A program made the position numbers and the translations under genes. The notes below the pieces were generated by a model. That model had not been told where the DNA came from, did no database searches, and saw only the letters and a list, made by a program, of their open reading frames with translations. This document shows positions 50,501-60,713 of a stretch of 64,000 nucleotides of DNA, piece by piece (positions within the stretch are counted from its first letter, which is position 1; the number at the start of each line of letters is the position of its first letter). Source of the stretch: Meandrina meandrites (lineage: Eukaryota; Cnidaria; Anthozoa; Scleractinia; Meandrinidae); assembly GCA_963693305.1 (NCBI GenBank), contig OY855911.1, forward strand, positions 28,599,439 through 28,663,438, written 5' to 3'.

Positions 50501-50776
50501 ACCTTGATTGCTCCTGGCGGCTCCTCTAACGTCACCAACATATATCGATCCGTCCTACTCGCTTGATCTCGTTGACGAAGCTAAACCAGACAAATTTTAC
50601 CGATCAGACAAATAAAACAACTATCGTTCTAAGCCTTCAGATGGAACAGAGGGCAAATTCGTTACCTTTGTAAAGGTTTCCACGGCATTTTTCGCGACGT
50701 CAAGCAACGTAGTGCCTATAGACGTTCTCTGGTTCATAGACGCAGAGGTATCGACAACGAAAACAAATATTACCAT
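35902..50776 (-). CDS. INTS6: Integrator complex subunit 6 (1022 aa, 19 coding exons)
   Basis: Exons in order: 50776-50666, 50580-50503, 49772-49623, 49537-49448, 49018-48838, 48737-48600, 47438-47264, 46783-46546, 46251-46099, 45440-45305, 42537-42443, 41913-41800, 40993-40917, 40507-40406, 39389-39341, 39250-39124, 38710-38571, 37191-36480, 36104-35902. All borders are GT/AG, phases agree throughout and the sum is 3069 nt. The N-terminus is a VWA domain (VVDTSASMNQR, with a DxSxS-type metal site) as in human INTS6. Later blocks also match: EPFRWDQRLF, GHWPVPESFWPD, LPFDKYELEPSPLTQ, FGYLKAST, NLFVMPYN, DMGNYQEVLRQ, FGNPFKL and the C-terminal helical domain (KEIRQPEK). Integrator cleaves snRNA and attenuates nascent transcripts; INTS6 belongs to the module that recruits PP2A. 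It is longer than the human protein, partly through exon 7 (58 residues), which has no obvious vertebrate counterpart. An in-frame ATG 24 nt upstream is possible; 50776 matches the known N-terminus. Confidence 0.95.
37590..38251 (+). mobile_element. 5'-truncated LINE, 3' end of ORF2 and poly(A) tail
   Basis: The plus-strand frame 37597-38055 has the C-terminal pattern of L1-type ORF2: a CHYTKKFW cysteine/aromatic block, DIMFGITDEED, NHILLIAKKYIYSCR and a basic helix ending HQKKWGKY. After the stop come AATAAA (38222) and an A-run at 38241-38251. No reverse transcriptase or endonuclease part is present, so it is a dead 3' fragment, antisense within INTS6 intron 17. Confidence 0.75.
38471..38560. 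repeat. (ATT)n microsatellite, about 30 units
   Basis: An uninterrupted ATT/TTA tract on the plus strand, read as (AAT)n in the INTS6 transcript. It begins about 11 bp inside intron 17, right after the donor of exon 17 at 38571. Confidence 0.97.
40560..40845. repeat. Inverted-repeat element, family related in layout to the palindromic repeats
   Basis: Contains ATATACCACAC and its inverse GTGTGGTATAT, then ACAATTATTCAACTC, an internal palindrome GTGGATATTTACC / GGTAAATATCCAC, and closing GAATAATTGTTA. The order and the outer motifs resemble the 23.1 kb family, but the middle differs. It lies in INTS6 intron 13. Confidence 0.6.
41154..41226 (-). repeat. tRNA-like sequence (SINE head or tRNA pseudogene)
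   Basis: On the minus strand: a CTCCAG/CTGGAG acceptor-like stem, box A-like AGTTTAGTGGTTGGAGC, anticodon-like loop CTAGATC (AGA), a mismatched anticodon stem, and a good T arm GTGGGTTCAAATCCCAT. The AGA anticodon would imply Ser, but there is no long variable arm, so it is not a normal tRNA-Ser. T-rich sequence follows. Confidence 0.55.
41371..41388. repeat. C18 homopolymer
   Basis: Eighteen consecutive C, followed after TTT by eight more. On the opposite strand this is a long G-run that could form a quadruplex. INTS6 intron 12. Confidence 0.95.
42240..42800 (+). repeat. Fragments of SINE family B
   Basis: 42690-42780 matches the family B body in the inverse sense to the 34.1 kb copy (CATCCCATCCAGGGG then AATACTCC, ending TGATGGGCCACTAGGCT). 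42310-42355 resembles its tRNA-like head (TTTGGAGTCCAACATGCTGG). INTS6 exon 11 (42443-42537) lies between the two pieces, so these are separate fragments, not one insertion. Confidence 0.5.
43354..43752. mobile_element. 399-bp perfect-layout palindrome (fold-back element)
   Basis: Arms start GCCATGTTCTAAACGAGC and pair almost throughout, including ACTGGGTACGAACATATTTT, CATTCAATATCGATTGAATT, GGCATGGTACAC and a short central loop near 43550. The two arms differ at scattered bases. It lies in INTS6 intron 10. Confidence 0.85.
44459..45130. mobile_element. 672-bp hAT element with N-terminal transposase remnant
   Basis: Terminal repeats TAGGGCTGCAACGAT are exact inverses at both ends, and GAATTGCA flanks both sides (44451-44458 and 45131-45138), the 8-bp duplication expected for hAT. 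The minus-strand frame 44593-44916 includes APSSYKSKVWKDFGFKV, the start of a BED-type zinc finger of ZBED-like hAT transposases; the rest of the transposase is missing. It is non-autonomous, in INTS6 intron 10. Confidence 0.88.
45580..45852. repeat. Dispersed palindromic repeat, copy 3
   Basis: The most complete plus-strand copy: GCAATTCCTGAGTTTTGATT, the perfect TATATGAGCTCATATA palindrome, AACGAAAACAGCTGG, AACAATTATTCCACT, CTTGTTGGATAGGAGAT and the closing GTGGAATAATTGTTA. It lies about 140 bp upstream of INTS6 exon 10 in intron 9. Confidence 0.8.
46783..46789 (-). promoter_or_regulatory. NAGNAG tandem splice acceptor of INTS6 exon 8
   Basis: The acceptor reads CAGCAG, so the exon can start at 46786 or 46783. 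Both keep frame and differ by one Ser. Tandem acceptors of this type are often used alternatively. Confidence 0.6.
47495..48133. mobile_element. 639-bp hAT-like element in INTS6 intron 6
   Basis: Ends are CAGGGCTCGAAATT and its inverse AATTTCGAGCCCTG, a hAT-style terminus. AAATA is repeated at both borders; an 8-bp duplication is not evident. Subterminal AGTCGCC motifs repeat on both sides. No transposase was recognised. Confidence 0.7.
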
Positions 50777-51913
50777 GGTCTTGGTAGAACTCTTACACAT
50801 TAATTTATGGGTTTAAATGAAACGAAACTTCTTTCGTTTACGAGAACGACCGCGTCCTCTTTCTCTCTCCATTATGGCGCCCTTACTCAGAGCTGCTTCG
50901 GGGCGCAGCTCAAGCGCCTCCACGATGTGGCGATACCACGTGACCTCGGATATACCATAATCCTCCACTGACGGAAGTTTTCTATAAATATCTTTTGTTC
51001 TCGCAAAAAACGTGGTGTGAAGTCAAAATTGGTCGAAGGAATTGGCATTTATAGAGGTTTGCACGTCTATTATTGTGTTCTATCCCAAGATAATTCTTTC
51101 CTGTATCCATATTTTGTAGACAAGACACATCGGTGATCCTCAAAACGGTACATGTTGTCTTTCTAGATCATGTAAGCTTTGTTTTACGCTTGTTTTTGTA
51201 GCGATCGGATTCAATTAATTTATTTCACGAAGTTAACAGAAAATAAAAGCTTTTTCAGCTACCTAAGTATGCAGTGGTGCCTTTTGTTTTGTAGGATTTG
51301 TTTTGGAAACCTCTCATTCTAAAGGTCAAGCTTGAATATCGAATGTATCTCATGGGTTTGAGAGTTCACATTTCAGATAATAGGTCTATTAGACATTAAT
51401 TTCCTCATAGCTTGGTTTAAGCTACTTTCGTAAGGTTATAGGTCTATAGATCTTTTGATTTGCATCAGCCAAGCATTGTTTTGACCCCCGTAGTTCCAAC
51501 CTGCTACAAACACATTTTACTTGCTTTGAATTGCATGTAAACAATGGCGTGTTGAATTGAAAATATCGGTCATCCGAAAGTGAATATGTTGTACACACAG
51601 CTGTGTGCCGTCAATCTGTTATTGACAGAATAAATGATTTTTTTATTATTTTTACATTTTATACCTCTACGTGTAGCATGCAAATAGTGTGTCTTGGGTC
51701 CTCCATCTGTGATTAAATTATAGCTTCTCACTATGTCAATGGGTAAAGAGAATTGTTAAAAGAATCCATAAATCTGTCTTGGGAAAATAAGAAACAGAGT
51801 CATTCAGTCATTCTTGTCTCCAGACTCCTTTTGATGATTACTGGCTAAGAGAGGAGAGACTGGAGGCCTGGGTAGTGATGTGAATTTGAGATGTGTCTTT
51901 GGCATTCTGTTGG

Positions 51914-52462
51914 AGCTACACCAATAATGTTGAGGTTAAACTTTTTGTACAACTTTGTAAAGGTTTTGCCAATGAACAAATTGAAACCACTGTGATGTCA
52001 AAATTTGTTGCCACGGCAACAACAAAAGTGGTCAAAGATACCTTATTTTTGACCGTTTGAGGCTGATAACTTAGAAACTACTCGGTGAAAGTTTTTGATA
52101 TATTTTGTCTAATGGACGAAACAAACCATTTTGCTAATTTTTAAAAAATTCTATGGTTGGAGTTCAGAGCCACGTTAAATTTATGAAGAAATGACGTAGC
52201 TCGGAATACTGCTTACAGAATTTTTTAAAAATTTGCAAAAATGCTCCTTTTGTCGGTTGGATAAAAATATATCAAAAAGAAGAACTGTCACTGAGAAGTT
52301 TTTGAGAAATTGGCCTCAAAAGGTCTAAAATAGGGTATATTTGACCTCTCTTGACATTGTCATGGCAACAAATTTTGACATCACAATGACCTCAATTTGT
52401 TCATTGCTAAAATGTTTACAAATGTGTTCTAAAAGATTTTCGTTAACATTATTGGTATAGCT
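51914..52462. mobile_element. 549-bp fold-back element
   Basis: Arms of about 140 bp: AGCTACACCAATAATGTT and AATGAACAAATTGA...GATGTCAAAATTTGTTGCCA on the left match the inverse of 52330-52462. The arms are imperfect, with a few indels. A shorter inverted match near 52140 and 52220 extends the stem. No target duplication was identified. Confidence 0.7.
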
Positions 52463-52914
52463 ATGATAGAACGTCAAAGATGAGTATGGCTAAAAATGTT
52501 AAACCATTACGAGCGACCTTAAGCTGAAAGGAAATGATGAACAAATAATAAATTTTGATGTCTATCATTTTAATTTTTATTTTCAATATTGTTGTCTCTT
52601 GCCTAATGGTTTCTTGTGAAGCAAAAAAAATAATTGTGCGTGCAGTGACATCATAATGATAGTGCAGGCAAGTATATTTCATGGGATTACTAGTTGATTT
52701 CATTTTCTGGTGTAAGCAAGCAGGGGTACTATTTTTTCCACTGTTCTATTTGTGTACTGTAGCGTAATGCATCCTGTCCCCATGTTTATTTCATTTCCAT
52801 CCCATTGGCCTAGTACTTTTTTCAAATCTACGAACACTTGTTTAGGGTTTGACATCTGGTCAGCTGAGTCACTAGCCAATGGGCTAGTATTCTTTGAAAT
52901 TTACTAGCCCAGTT

Positions 52915-53429
52915 AAGTGCCTATAAAGTGAAAAATAATAACTGCGTATTTTTAAAATAAAGGCCAATGGCGTTTTCCTTTTTGAAATATCTTTCATTTT
53001 AGAGATATTTCTGTTTTTGTATTATGGAAATGAGAAAAGTGATGACATCACTAATCGTTCCACAAAAGATAAGTCACTGAATCAAGCATATCTCAAGCCA
53101 TGTTCTTTAAACTTGGGACCATTCATACTGACATTACCAGTTTATTCTTAACCAAAGGTGATGCACTGCCAACCAGCTTACGAAGATGAACATTTATGGT
53201 GCCAAGTTTGAAGAACACAGCTTTAATACTCCAAGAGATATGCCTGATTTAGTGATTTACCTTTTTGTGGAACGATTAATGACGTCATTACTTTCTTCAT
53301 TTGCATAAAGCAAAAACATAAATATCTAAATAATGAAAGAGGATATTTGAAAAAGGAAAACGCCATTTCTCTTTATTTCGAAAAGCCTTAAACATGAGCA
53401 GTACTTATTTTTTACTTCATAGGCACTTT
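52915..53429. mobile_element. 515-bp fold-back element
   Basis: Outer arms (A)AGTGCCTAT pair with ATAGGCACTT; inner matches include ATGGCGTTTTCCTTTTT, GATGACATCACTAATCGTTC and AAACTTGG. It is nearly a complete hairpin with about 15% mismatch by eye. Confidence 0.7.
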
Positions 53430-53499
53430 AAACAATTATGAAACGAACAATCCTTTCCATGGGGGAGTTATCAATAACACAATCAGTGGCAATCTCAAA

Positions 53500-53760
53500 G
53501 GGGGGGGGGGGGGGGGGGGGAGGCTGGAGAATTCACATGAAGTCAGGTTACCCCACATAATTTGCCAGCACCTCCTGGATTGAGAAAGCAGAGGTGGATA
53601 AAGGGAAAGAGTGCATGGGGTGTCCACCCCACCCCCCCCCCCCCAACCCCCAGAGATGACCAGGCAACTTTCTAATACAACTGGTATTCTGCAAAAAAAT
53701 ACTGTGCACCCCTCCCCACCCCCCCCCCCCTAAGAAAAATGCTGGAAGTGCACCCCCTCC
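53500..53760. repeat. G21 run and neighbouring C-runs
   Basis: Twenty-one G at 53500-53520, then C-runs near 53631-53644 and 53720-53730 on the same strand. The flanks ccccacccccc and AAGAAAAAT.CTGG repeat twice. It could form quadruplexes or hairpins. Confidence 0.85.
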
Positions 53761-54316
53761 TAAGAAAAATCCTGGCTCCACCCCTGGAATGGTACTTTAA
53801 GTATACGAAAAAACAGTGCTTCTCCCGAGAACATAAAGGGACCTGTTCATGAAGTCATTAGCTAGGACTGTTTAATTCAGCACACAAATTATTATGGGAT
53901 ATTTTAATATTAAAATTCTTGTTTTCTTGTTATTAAACCCATACAAAACAATTTTTTCGTTGATAATAAATAACATTGTTACAAATACATATCAAACTAC
54001 AAGAATCACAGCACAGCAACGGTGAACAAACTCAAACTACATTTACAAACAAATACAATGATTTTCTCGCAATAACCAGGTCTGTACATCTGATGATAAA
54101 TTAAATAATTTAACAATAAATTCCTTTTTTACGGTATTAACTGACTGTGCAAGAATGTTAACCAGTTAGGAAAATTAACAACAAAAAATTATTATTTGAG
54201 TGGTAAATGTTCTCAGACAAACAAATCCTTCAGCACTGGTTACTGCACTTAATGTCGACTTAATGACTTGATCGAGCTGCTGTTTTGTTTGATCCTGCAA
54301 ACTTTAAAGTCAGCTA

Positions 54317-56188
54317 TCATCGTTCTGATGTGATCTTGCGCCGGGTAGGTTGTGGTCTGCGTTTGATATAAAATTCCCACTCTGACCAGCCCCCAGCAAA
54401 AGTAGTGGCTCTAAAAATAAAGAATACATAATAAAAAGGTTACATCCATTAATTCAAGGGCATTTGGGTTAAATCCAAATCTATGAAATTTCTATAAATG
54501 AATCAATGAAGTCTTTAGCTGTTAGGCTAATTGGGGACACTAAAATAATTGAAAAATTATAAAATTAACAATCGATTTCCATCAAAATATCATGCTAGGT
54601 TAAAAAAATTAAAATTCTAAAATTATATCTCATTTAAAAATTATTTACATTCAATACATGCTCTATAGAAATATTTAGCTTCTTACAAAAAGCCACTGAC
54701 TCTCAAAGCCTCAGTTTCTATATTTGGTCCATAATCAACAAGCTAATTTTAGGCCAAAGGGCATAACCGGAAGTGGTTAACCATTACAAATCAAATGATT
54801 ATATTTGCAGCCAATCAAAAGCTAAGTGTCACGTGACGGTAAAATTGTTAAGTCATATCCTTGGCAGGCAATTTTAGTCATTAAGAATTATTTTCTTGCC
54901 AATATATTAGCCCTTTGGTACTGTATACAATATTTGCGAAATTGCTTAGAAGTGGTTTTGAGGGGGCTAAAAAACCGCAAAACTTGTACGTTCACAAATG
55001 CATTAACAGGAAGCTTCATTTATTCTTATTTTTCCACATGGAATGGATAGTGGGCGTCAGAAGAAAAAAATGAATAAGTGAGTTTTCTTTTTTATTACTT
55101 TTGCTTATATTAAATGGCCCATTTTTTCGCACAGGAACTTGTTTTCGTATACGAAACAAAGCTCGTATTTTCATATCTTTTTTCGCCTGACGGCCCCATT
55201 TCAGCTTTTTTTGTGCGTACCTAGCAACTTGATCGACTGTTTTTCACTTTTGTTTGAGCAACAGTTTATAAGTGTGCGAGAAATAACGTTTGCGCATTTT
55301 TGTATTCATAAGTCTTCAAACAAAAAAAAAACGTGTGAAAAGAAACCATAATGATTTCAGATTGAGAAACGTTCAATTTTTAACTGTACGAAATTTATGT
55401 TTTTATCGGCCTAAAAGGGAGCCGAAGAGGAGGTTCTGGAGTTTATAAAAGGGATTTACAGTAATATTTTGAGTGTGGTTATCAAAATAATATTTACAAG
55501 AAACATGAGCTTACTTGTCAAAGCCAAGTTCTTTTACACTTTCCACGGCCTTCTTTGCTCTTCGTCCCGACTGACAGTGGAAGATGAGATTTTCATCTTT
55601 TACATCCGGTTTCTGGACGCCATATTTTTGTTCGAAGTCTGCCGGGCTCATGCTAAACGCCTCAGCAACTTGTGACACTGAAAAATAAAAATAAATTCGA
55701 TTTAGTATCTTACTGGAAAGCGAACGTAACAAGTGAATGCATGAAATGAGAAGAAAAAAATAAACGAGAATCTTGGGTTGTTGTGTCTATCGTAAGCGAA
55801 AACCTCACTCAGAGATAATTTGCACTCTCAGTTTTACGTGAAAAATTGATCATTAAATATTTTTAAAATCTGTAAAGATTGCTAAGAAAATTGAAAATCA
55901 AATGAAAGTGTGTATAAACTTACAGGGTATGTTTACGGACTTGGGTATTTTTCCCAGCGAGGCAAGTTCGTGTGGTTCCCGGACATCAAAAAGTTGTATA
56001 TCGCCATCAACCACCATATCTTTCAGACATTCTAGACCGATCTCGCTGTAATCGCTTTCTTTGTGACAAGACCAAATTCGTTCTCTTGGACCAGCGTTCG
56101 CCGAAAGAGCCTTGGCGATAACCACACGGGGTAAAACACTTTGCGAAAATACCGATCTTGTTAATCTTGCAACTGCACGCGAGGCCAT
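54317..56188 (-). CDS. Single-domain rhodanese, copy 1 (173 aa, probably mitochondrial)
   Basis: Exons 56188-55924, 55677-55515 and 54410-54317 join in phases 1 and 2 (522 nt). The N-terminus MASRAVARLTRSVFSQSVLP is rich in Arg and Ser without acidic residues, like a mitochondrial presequence. The rhodanese domain has LFDVREPHELASLGKIP, NIPLSQVAEAF and the active-site loop FHCQSGRRAKKAV with the persulfide cysteine; it ends FAGGWSEW, the usual GGW block. Rhodaneses move sulfane sulfur from thiosulfate or glutathione persulfide to acceptors. Length and layout resemble the small TSTD1/TSTD3-type proteins. Its tail (KRRPQPTRRK) is basic and unlike that of copies 2 and 3. Confidence 0.9.
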
Positions 56189-56325
56189 TGTAAAATGATT
56201 CGATTTGATGTACTTCTCTTGAAGGTAACTGTAGCTTTTAATTTAAGTTATGCAGTCTGAGCGGTTTTGACCCTATTTATATTAGCATTTCAGTGACATT
56301 TTCGAGAAATTTACATCATTATTAA

Positions 56326-56333
56326 TGACGTCA
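56326..56333. promoter_or_regulatory. CRE-like site upstream of rhodanese copy 1
   Basis: Perfect TGACGTCA in ATTATTAATGACGTCA, 138 bp upstream of the start codon. The same site in the same context is kept upstream of copy 2. Confidence 0.45.
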
Positions 56334-57179
56334 TGATGATCAAAGGAAGTCGCACGTTCTCGCTCAACCCAAGGTGAGGGTGAAAAAAATGTATAAAATA
56401 TCCACGATTTCAAGTTTTTGCTTTAGCAAAAAGAGTTTTATCTTTGTTCTATGTCGATAGTAACAAAAATTATAATAATCTCCGCTAATACAGCTATGCC
56501 ATAGCCCCAAAAGTCAAACGCCGACAAAAGTAACGCAATCACGAACGTGCATCATGTCACACCTGGTTGACGCTACTGTCACGGCTGTCACGTACTTGTA
56601 CACAAATGCCGGTGAGTGGCTGCACGCTTTTTCTGGAATCACCTTTACAAATCAAGGTGTTTACGCACATTAATTTAGCCCTGAAAACCACATGTTTTAA
56701 TGAAATATTTTAAAGATTTTTGTTTTAACGCTCTGTTCTCGACATAAATTAATATATAGCATAACTTTAGGCAAAATCTTCATCTATAATCTGTTTTAGA
56801 TTCCCATATTCTTTTTTTATTTCGGAAATGCTTGCTACAAGGGCTGGTCTCACCTAGAGCATTTTCCGCTATCGCTCAATCAGGAAGTAAGTTTCTTTTA
56901 ATTTTCAATTCCGAATTTCCGAGAAGGGCATTGAAGGAGCGGGAATTTTTCCCGAATGTAAACATGTACATCTGTCGCATTCAAAACAAAGGTACATTCT
57001 ATTTTGATCCGAACAAACGAAGAAAAATCAAGCAGCATAAAATAGCCGTATTCATTTTGTCACGATCATGGATCAAAGGAATAGACACTAATTCCACTGT
57101 TTTCTCTTGTTTATTTTACACACTCATTGTTAGGTACCTTTTATTTCACGGGTTAAATAAAACCGCTATGGAAATGGCT

Positions 57180-57740
57180 ATCTAGTCACGCAACATTTAA
57201 TAATTGAGATTGAAAGATTGCGTGACTAGCCAAACGTCTGTTTCCATGGGAACATAACCGAGACGTTAAATTTGGACTGAAGAAAGTGTTCTAATAGACA
57301 GCATTTTAGTCACATTTTATTAGTGCTTCCTGTTATTTATTTTACTAACTAGGAGTAATCGTAGATTATGCAGTACGTTCGACATGCCCGCCATTGAAGA
57401 ACAACGTGCCACTTGTAACTTGCCGGCGAACGATCGAACGAAAAAGCACGCTGCAAAAATAAACTTCAAGCCAGACCAGGTTCATTGTGTTGTGTCCTTG
57501 ATTGTCCTTGACACATCCCTGTTACACCTCAGCTCACCTATTGTTTCTTCCAATTATCAGTGGGAGCTGATAGGGCAGAAAGAAAAGTTTCCAAGAGAGA
57601 AACTTCACTCAATAATCCTTCTTTTGGTCTATTTCCAACGAGAGAGATGACTGTTTACAAATGGTGATAAAATCATGAAAGAAAGTTATTGCATTCCACT
57701 TGGATGGCCCCAGGCAGTTTTTACTATTGCTAATTATTGC
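57180..57740. repeat. Segment duplicated at 62.5-62.7 kb
   Basis: TAGTCACGCAACATTTAATA with its nearby inverse TTGCGTGACTAGCCAAACGT, the GACTGAAGAAAG.GTTCTAAT stretch (57180-57340) and, inverted in order, CTGCCTGGGGCCATCC-type sequence (57665-57735) all recur at 62.5-62.7 kb. The copy here has about 320 bp of extra sequence in between. Confidence 0.55.
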
Positions 57741-57773
57741 GTTCGACGATAGGAAAACACTACCCTAATCTAG

Positions 57774-57974
57774 AGGCCCTGCCAGGGTAAATTCCGACAA
57801 GCGACATGGGCCAAAAAGTAGCGACAGCGCTCAAACGAAATAGCGACAAACGACTGACGAAGACAAATGTATGTCGCTAAATTTCCGACAGCGTTGTGTA
57901 GCCTTGACAAAACACCGACACGAGACATTTTAAAATTCCGACAAGTGACCTGGGACACCCCCCTGGCAGGGCCT
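57774..57974. mobile_element. 201-bp hAT-like MITE
   Basis: Ends AGGCCCTGCCAGGG and CCCTGGCAGGGCCT are exact inverses; TAATCTAG and CAATCTAG flank them (7 of 8 identical). The interior carries repeated TCCGACAAG and AGCGACA motifs. Confidence 0.7.
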
Positions 57975-58706
57975 CAATCTAGTGTAGGTATGAAATCGAG
58001 ATTCGTTTGGAGAGGCCTTCCAAGGGGGATAGCCGTGTCGCAATGTCGCATGTTTCTAAGAACCAATGTCGCCTAGTCAACAGCAGTAAATGTCGCTGTC
58101 GTTTTTTCCGCTATTGTGTTGCTGTCACATTGTGTCGCTGTCGCGTTTCAGTGCCGTAATGGTGTCGCTTGTCGCTGTTAAAATGTTCCTGTGTCGTCAG
58201 TATTCAGGGTCATGTCGCTTGTCGCTTTTACCCCTTGGAAGGCCTCTTTGGACTGCATTTGCCTCGCTTTCGTTTGTTCTGCATTTGCCTCGATCTCTTC
58301 ATTTCGGATAATTGTTGTCCGCCAGGGACTGGTATTTACGCGCGCAGTGCAATTACATTTGTTGACGTAAGCAGATTGCAGGCTAATAGGCCGTTTTCGT
58401 ATTCTTTGTATCGAACTGGAACTAGCTTGCAATTTGAGGCTAATGCGGGTAAATCTTTTCTAATGCAAATGAGATGAAGCTGTTTTTAATGATATTCCCC
58501 GGCGTTAGCCTCCATTGCATGCTAGTTCCAGTTCAAAACCGAGAGTACGAAACTGGCCTATTGCTCCTTGTGTATCCTTGTCCATGTGTTTTTTTCGTTC
58601 GATTGTTGGCCGTACCACCTTCTGGCCGTACCACCTTCTGATTCAAGTGCGTTTTAACAAAAATTAGCAAACACGGTCCGAGGGCCATATAATAAACTAC
58701 TTACTA

Positions 58707-58767
58707 CGTACTGGGAAATATTGGCCCTCGGCCCGTACTGCCACGACCCCCAGTCGGGCCAATATTC
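58707..58767. repeat. Palindrome
   Basis: GTACTGGGAAATATTGGCCC pairs with the inverse GGGCCAATATTCCCCAGTAC around a short loop; flanking GAGGGCC/GGCCCTC extend the symmetry. Confidence 0.7.
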
Positions 58768-58864
58768 CCCAGTACGGCCCTCGCGCTCGATCGGCTAGTA
58801 AGTTACCCCCCGGGGTAAGTTAGCAGGCTCTCCGCGCAGGCTAATCAATCTTTATATTCTCAGC

Positions 58865-60572
58865 TTAAACACTGGATTTGTCTGTATAATCGACTTGCGA
58901 TGATATCTCTACAAAGTCCCCAAGGTAATGTCTTGCCCTAAGAAGAAAATAAAGGTTTTAAACAATGCATATATGAAAAATTATATAACGGCAGGGTTTG
59001 AACCCAGATTGAGTGTGTGCGAGCCAGCGAGTCATGCGAGCCATGCGAGGCAGACCTGCGAGGCACTTGAAAATCCCAATAAAAAGGCTACCTAAACGAT
59101 CTGTAGGCTAACCGAAGTGCTTTTTTGGCTAACCGGAGTGTTGCTAGGCTAACCAATGTGTTATTTAGGCTAACCGAAATGGCTCGCTTGCCTCGCATGA
59201 CTCGCAAGCCATGTGAGCCGGGCAAGCAAGAAATCCCTTATCCCAATATGAAAGCTAACCCGCAAGCTACCGAAGAGCTAACTGTAGGCTAACCAAAGTG
59301 CTATTTAGGCTAACCGGAGTGCTATTTAGGCTAACCAATGTGTTTTCAAGTGCCTCGCAGGTCTGCTTCGCATGGCTCGCTGGCTCGCACATTGTGCATT
59401 CCCACCCAGATTGCTCATTTTGGAGTCCAACGTGCTAACCATACCATTATGCCACCGGGCCTCCTCTATTTAACCTCGTTCCCAGGGTCTACTCTGCTTT
59501 CAAAATGGGGCTGGGCGGGGAGAGTACCCTGGCACACACAGTTAGACACCCCGCGAAAAAATTCACGAATCGTGGAGTATTTTGTCACGTGACACTTGAT
59601 CAGCGGTTCCAGGAATCGAAATTGCTGAGATGGCTGAAGATTTAGCTTGAAAATCTCCCCAGCAATTAGTGACACTGAGTCTAGAATATACTAAAAGAAC
59701 AGCTTCGCAGGTTCAATCATTTTCAACATGTTGAATTTTGAATTTTGATGACGTCACGTGAAAATGCTCTATACCAACAAATTACCTTTACCCTATACCT
59801 ATACACTATGCCAATACGCGGGGACTCTAAGGATGCCTCCTCGGTTTTCGACCTCTAGGGCGAAACCCTGCGGGGGGCAATAATAATATTCACAAGAAAC
59901 ATGAGCTTACTTGTCAAAGCCAAGTTCTTTTACATTTTCCACGGCCTTCTTTGCTCTTCGTCCCGATTGACAGTGGAAGATGAGATTTTCATCTTTTACA
60001 TCCGGTTTCTGGATGCCATATTTTTGTTCGAAGTCTGCCGGGCTCATGCTAAACGCCTCAGCAACTTGCGACACTGAAAAACAAAAATATATTCGATTTA
60101 GTATCTAACTGGAAAACGAACGTAACAATTAACAAGTGAATGCATGAAATGAGAAGAAAAAAATAAACGAAAATCTTGGGTTGTTGTGTCTATCGTAAGG
60201 GAAAAACTCACTCAGAGATAATTTTGACTCACAGTTTTACACAAAATCTGCAAAGATGGTAAAGAAAATTGAAAAGCAAATGAAACGTATAGTATATAAT
60301 TAAATAAACTTACAAGGTATGTTCACGGACTTGGGTATTTTTCCCAGCGAGGCAAGTTCGTGTGGTTCCCGGACATCAAAAAGTTGTATATCGCCATCAA
60401 TCACCATATCTTTCAGACATTCTAGACCGACCTTGCTTTGATCAGCTTCTTTGCTACAGGACCAAATTCGTTCTCTTGGACCAGCGTTTGTTGAGAGTGC
60501 CGCAATAACCATACGAGGTAGAATACTTTGCGAAAATACAGATCTTGTTAATGCAACTGCGCGCGAGGCCAT
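58865..60572 (-). CDS. Single-domain rhodanese, copy 2 (164 aa)
   Basis: Exons 60572-60314, 60073-59911 and 58937-58865, phases 1 and 2, 495 nt. Exons 1 and 2 are close copies of those of copy 1: MASRAVALTRSVFSQ presequence, LFDVREPHELASLGKIP, and FHCQSGRR with the active-site cysteine. The last exon is of another type, with a RHYLGDFVEISS block and a DYTDKSSV tail. Where copies 1 and 3 have GGW/GGF-x-E-W, this copy has GDFVEI, so the C-terminal core looks degraded although the frame is open. The spacer between exons 2 and 3 carries a fold-back element. Its product is probably made, but activity is uncertain. Confidence 0.82.
59017..59390. mobile_element. 374-bp fold-back element with GCTAACCG minisatellite arms
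   Basis: Arms GTGCGAGCCAGCGAG and GAGGCAGACCTGCGAGGCAC pair with the inverse at 59345-59390. Between them are tandem units of AGGCTAACCGAAGTG type. The insertion splits a tRNA-derived sequence (GGGTTTGAACCCAGATTG on the left; TTTGGAGTCCAACGTGCTAA on the right). It lies in intron 2 of rhodanese copy 2. Confidence 0.7.
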
Positions 60573-60705
60573 TGTAAAACGATTCGTTTCGATGTACTTC
60601 TCTTAAGGGTAACTGTAAATTTTATGCTACCTGAGCGATTTTGACACAATTTATACTAGCATTTCAGTGATCATGACATTTTCGAGATTTTTGCATCATT
60701 ATTAA

Positions 60706-60713
60706 TGACGTCA
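60706..60713. promoter_or_regulatory. CRE-like site upstream of rhodanese copy 2
   Basis: TGACGTCA, 134 bp upstream of the start codon, in the same ATTATTAATGACGTCA context as copy 1. Confidence 0.45.

Larger units (their letters stand above)
50777..54316. other. Intergenic region between INTS6 and rhodanese copy 1
   Basis: Starts with the INTS6 promoter side, then carries two fold-back elements (51914-52462 and 52915-53429) and G/C homopolymer runs at 53500-53760. No coding region was supported. Confidence 0.4.
56189..58864. other. Intergenic between rhodanese copies 1 and 2
   Basis: The first 200 bp are the copy 1 promoter, similar to the copy 2 promoter. Then follow a block duplicated at 62.5 kb (57180-57740), a small hAT-like element (57774-57974), a stretch of repeated TGTCGC motifs (58070-58220) and a palindrome at 58707-58767. 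Open frames at 56832 and 57384 have no recognisable domain. Confidence 0.4.

Noticed and set aside
56832..57650. Open frames between the rhodanese genes (117 and 88 residues)
   Set aside because: No recognisable domain, and part lies in sequence duplicated elsewhere in the window.
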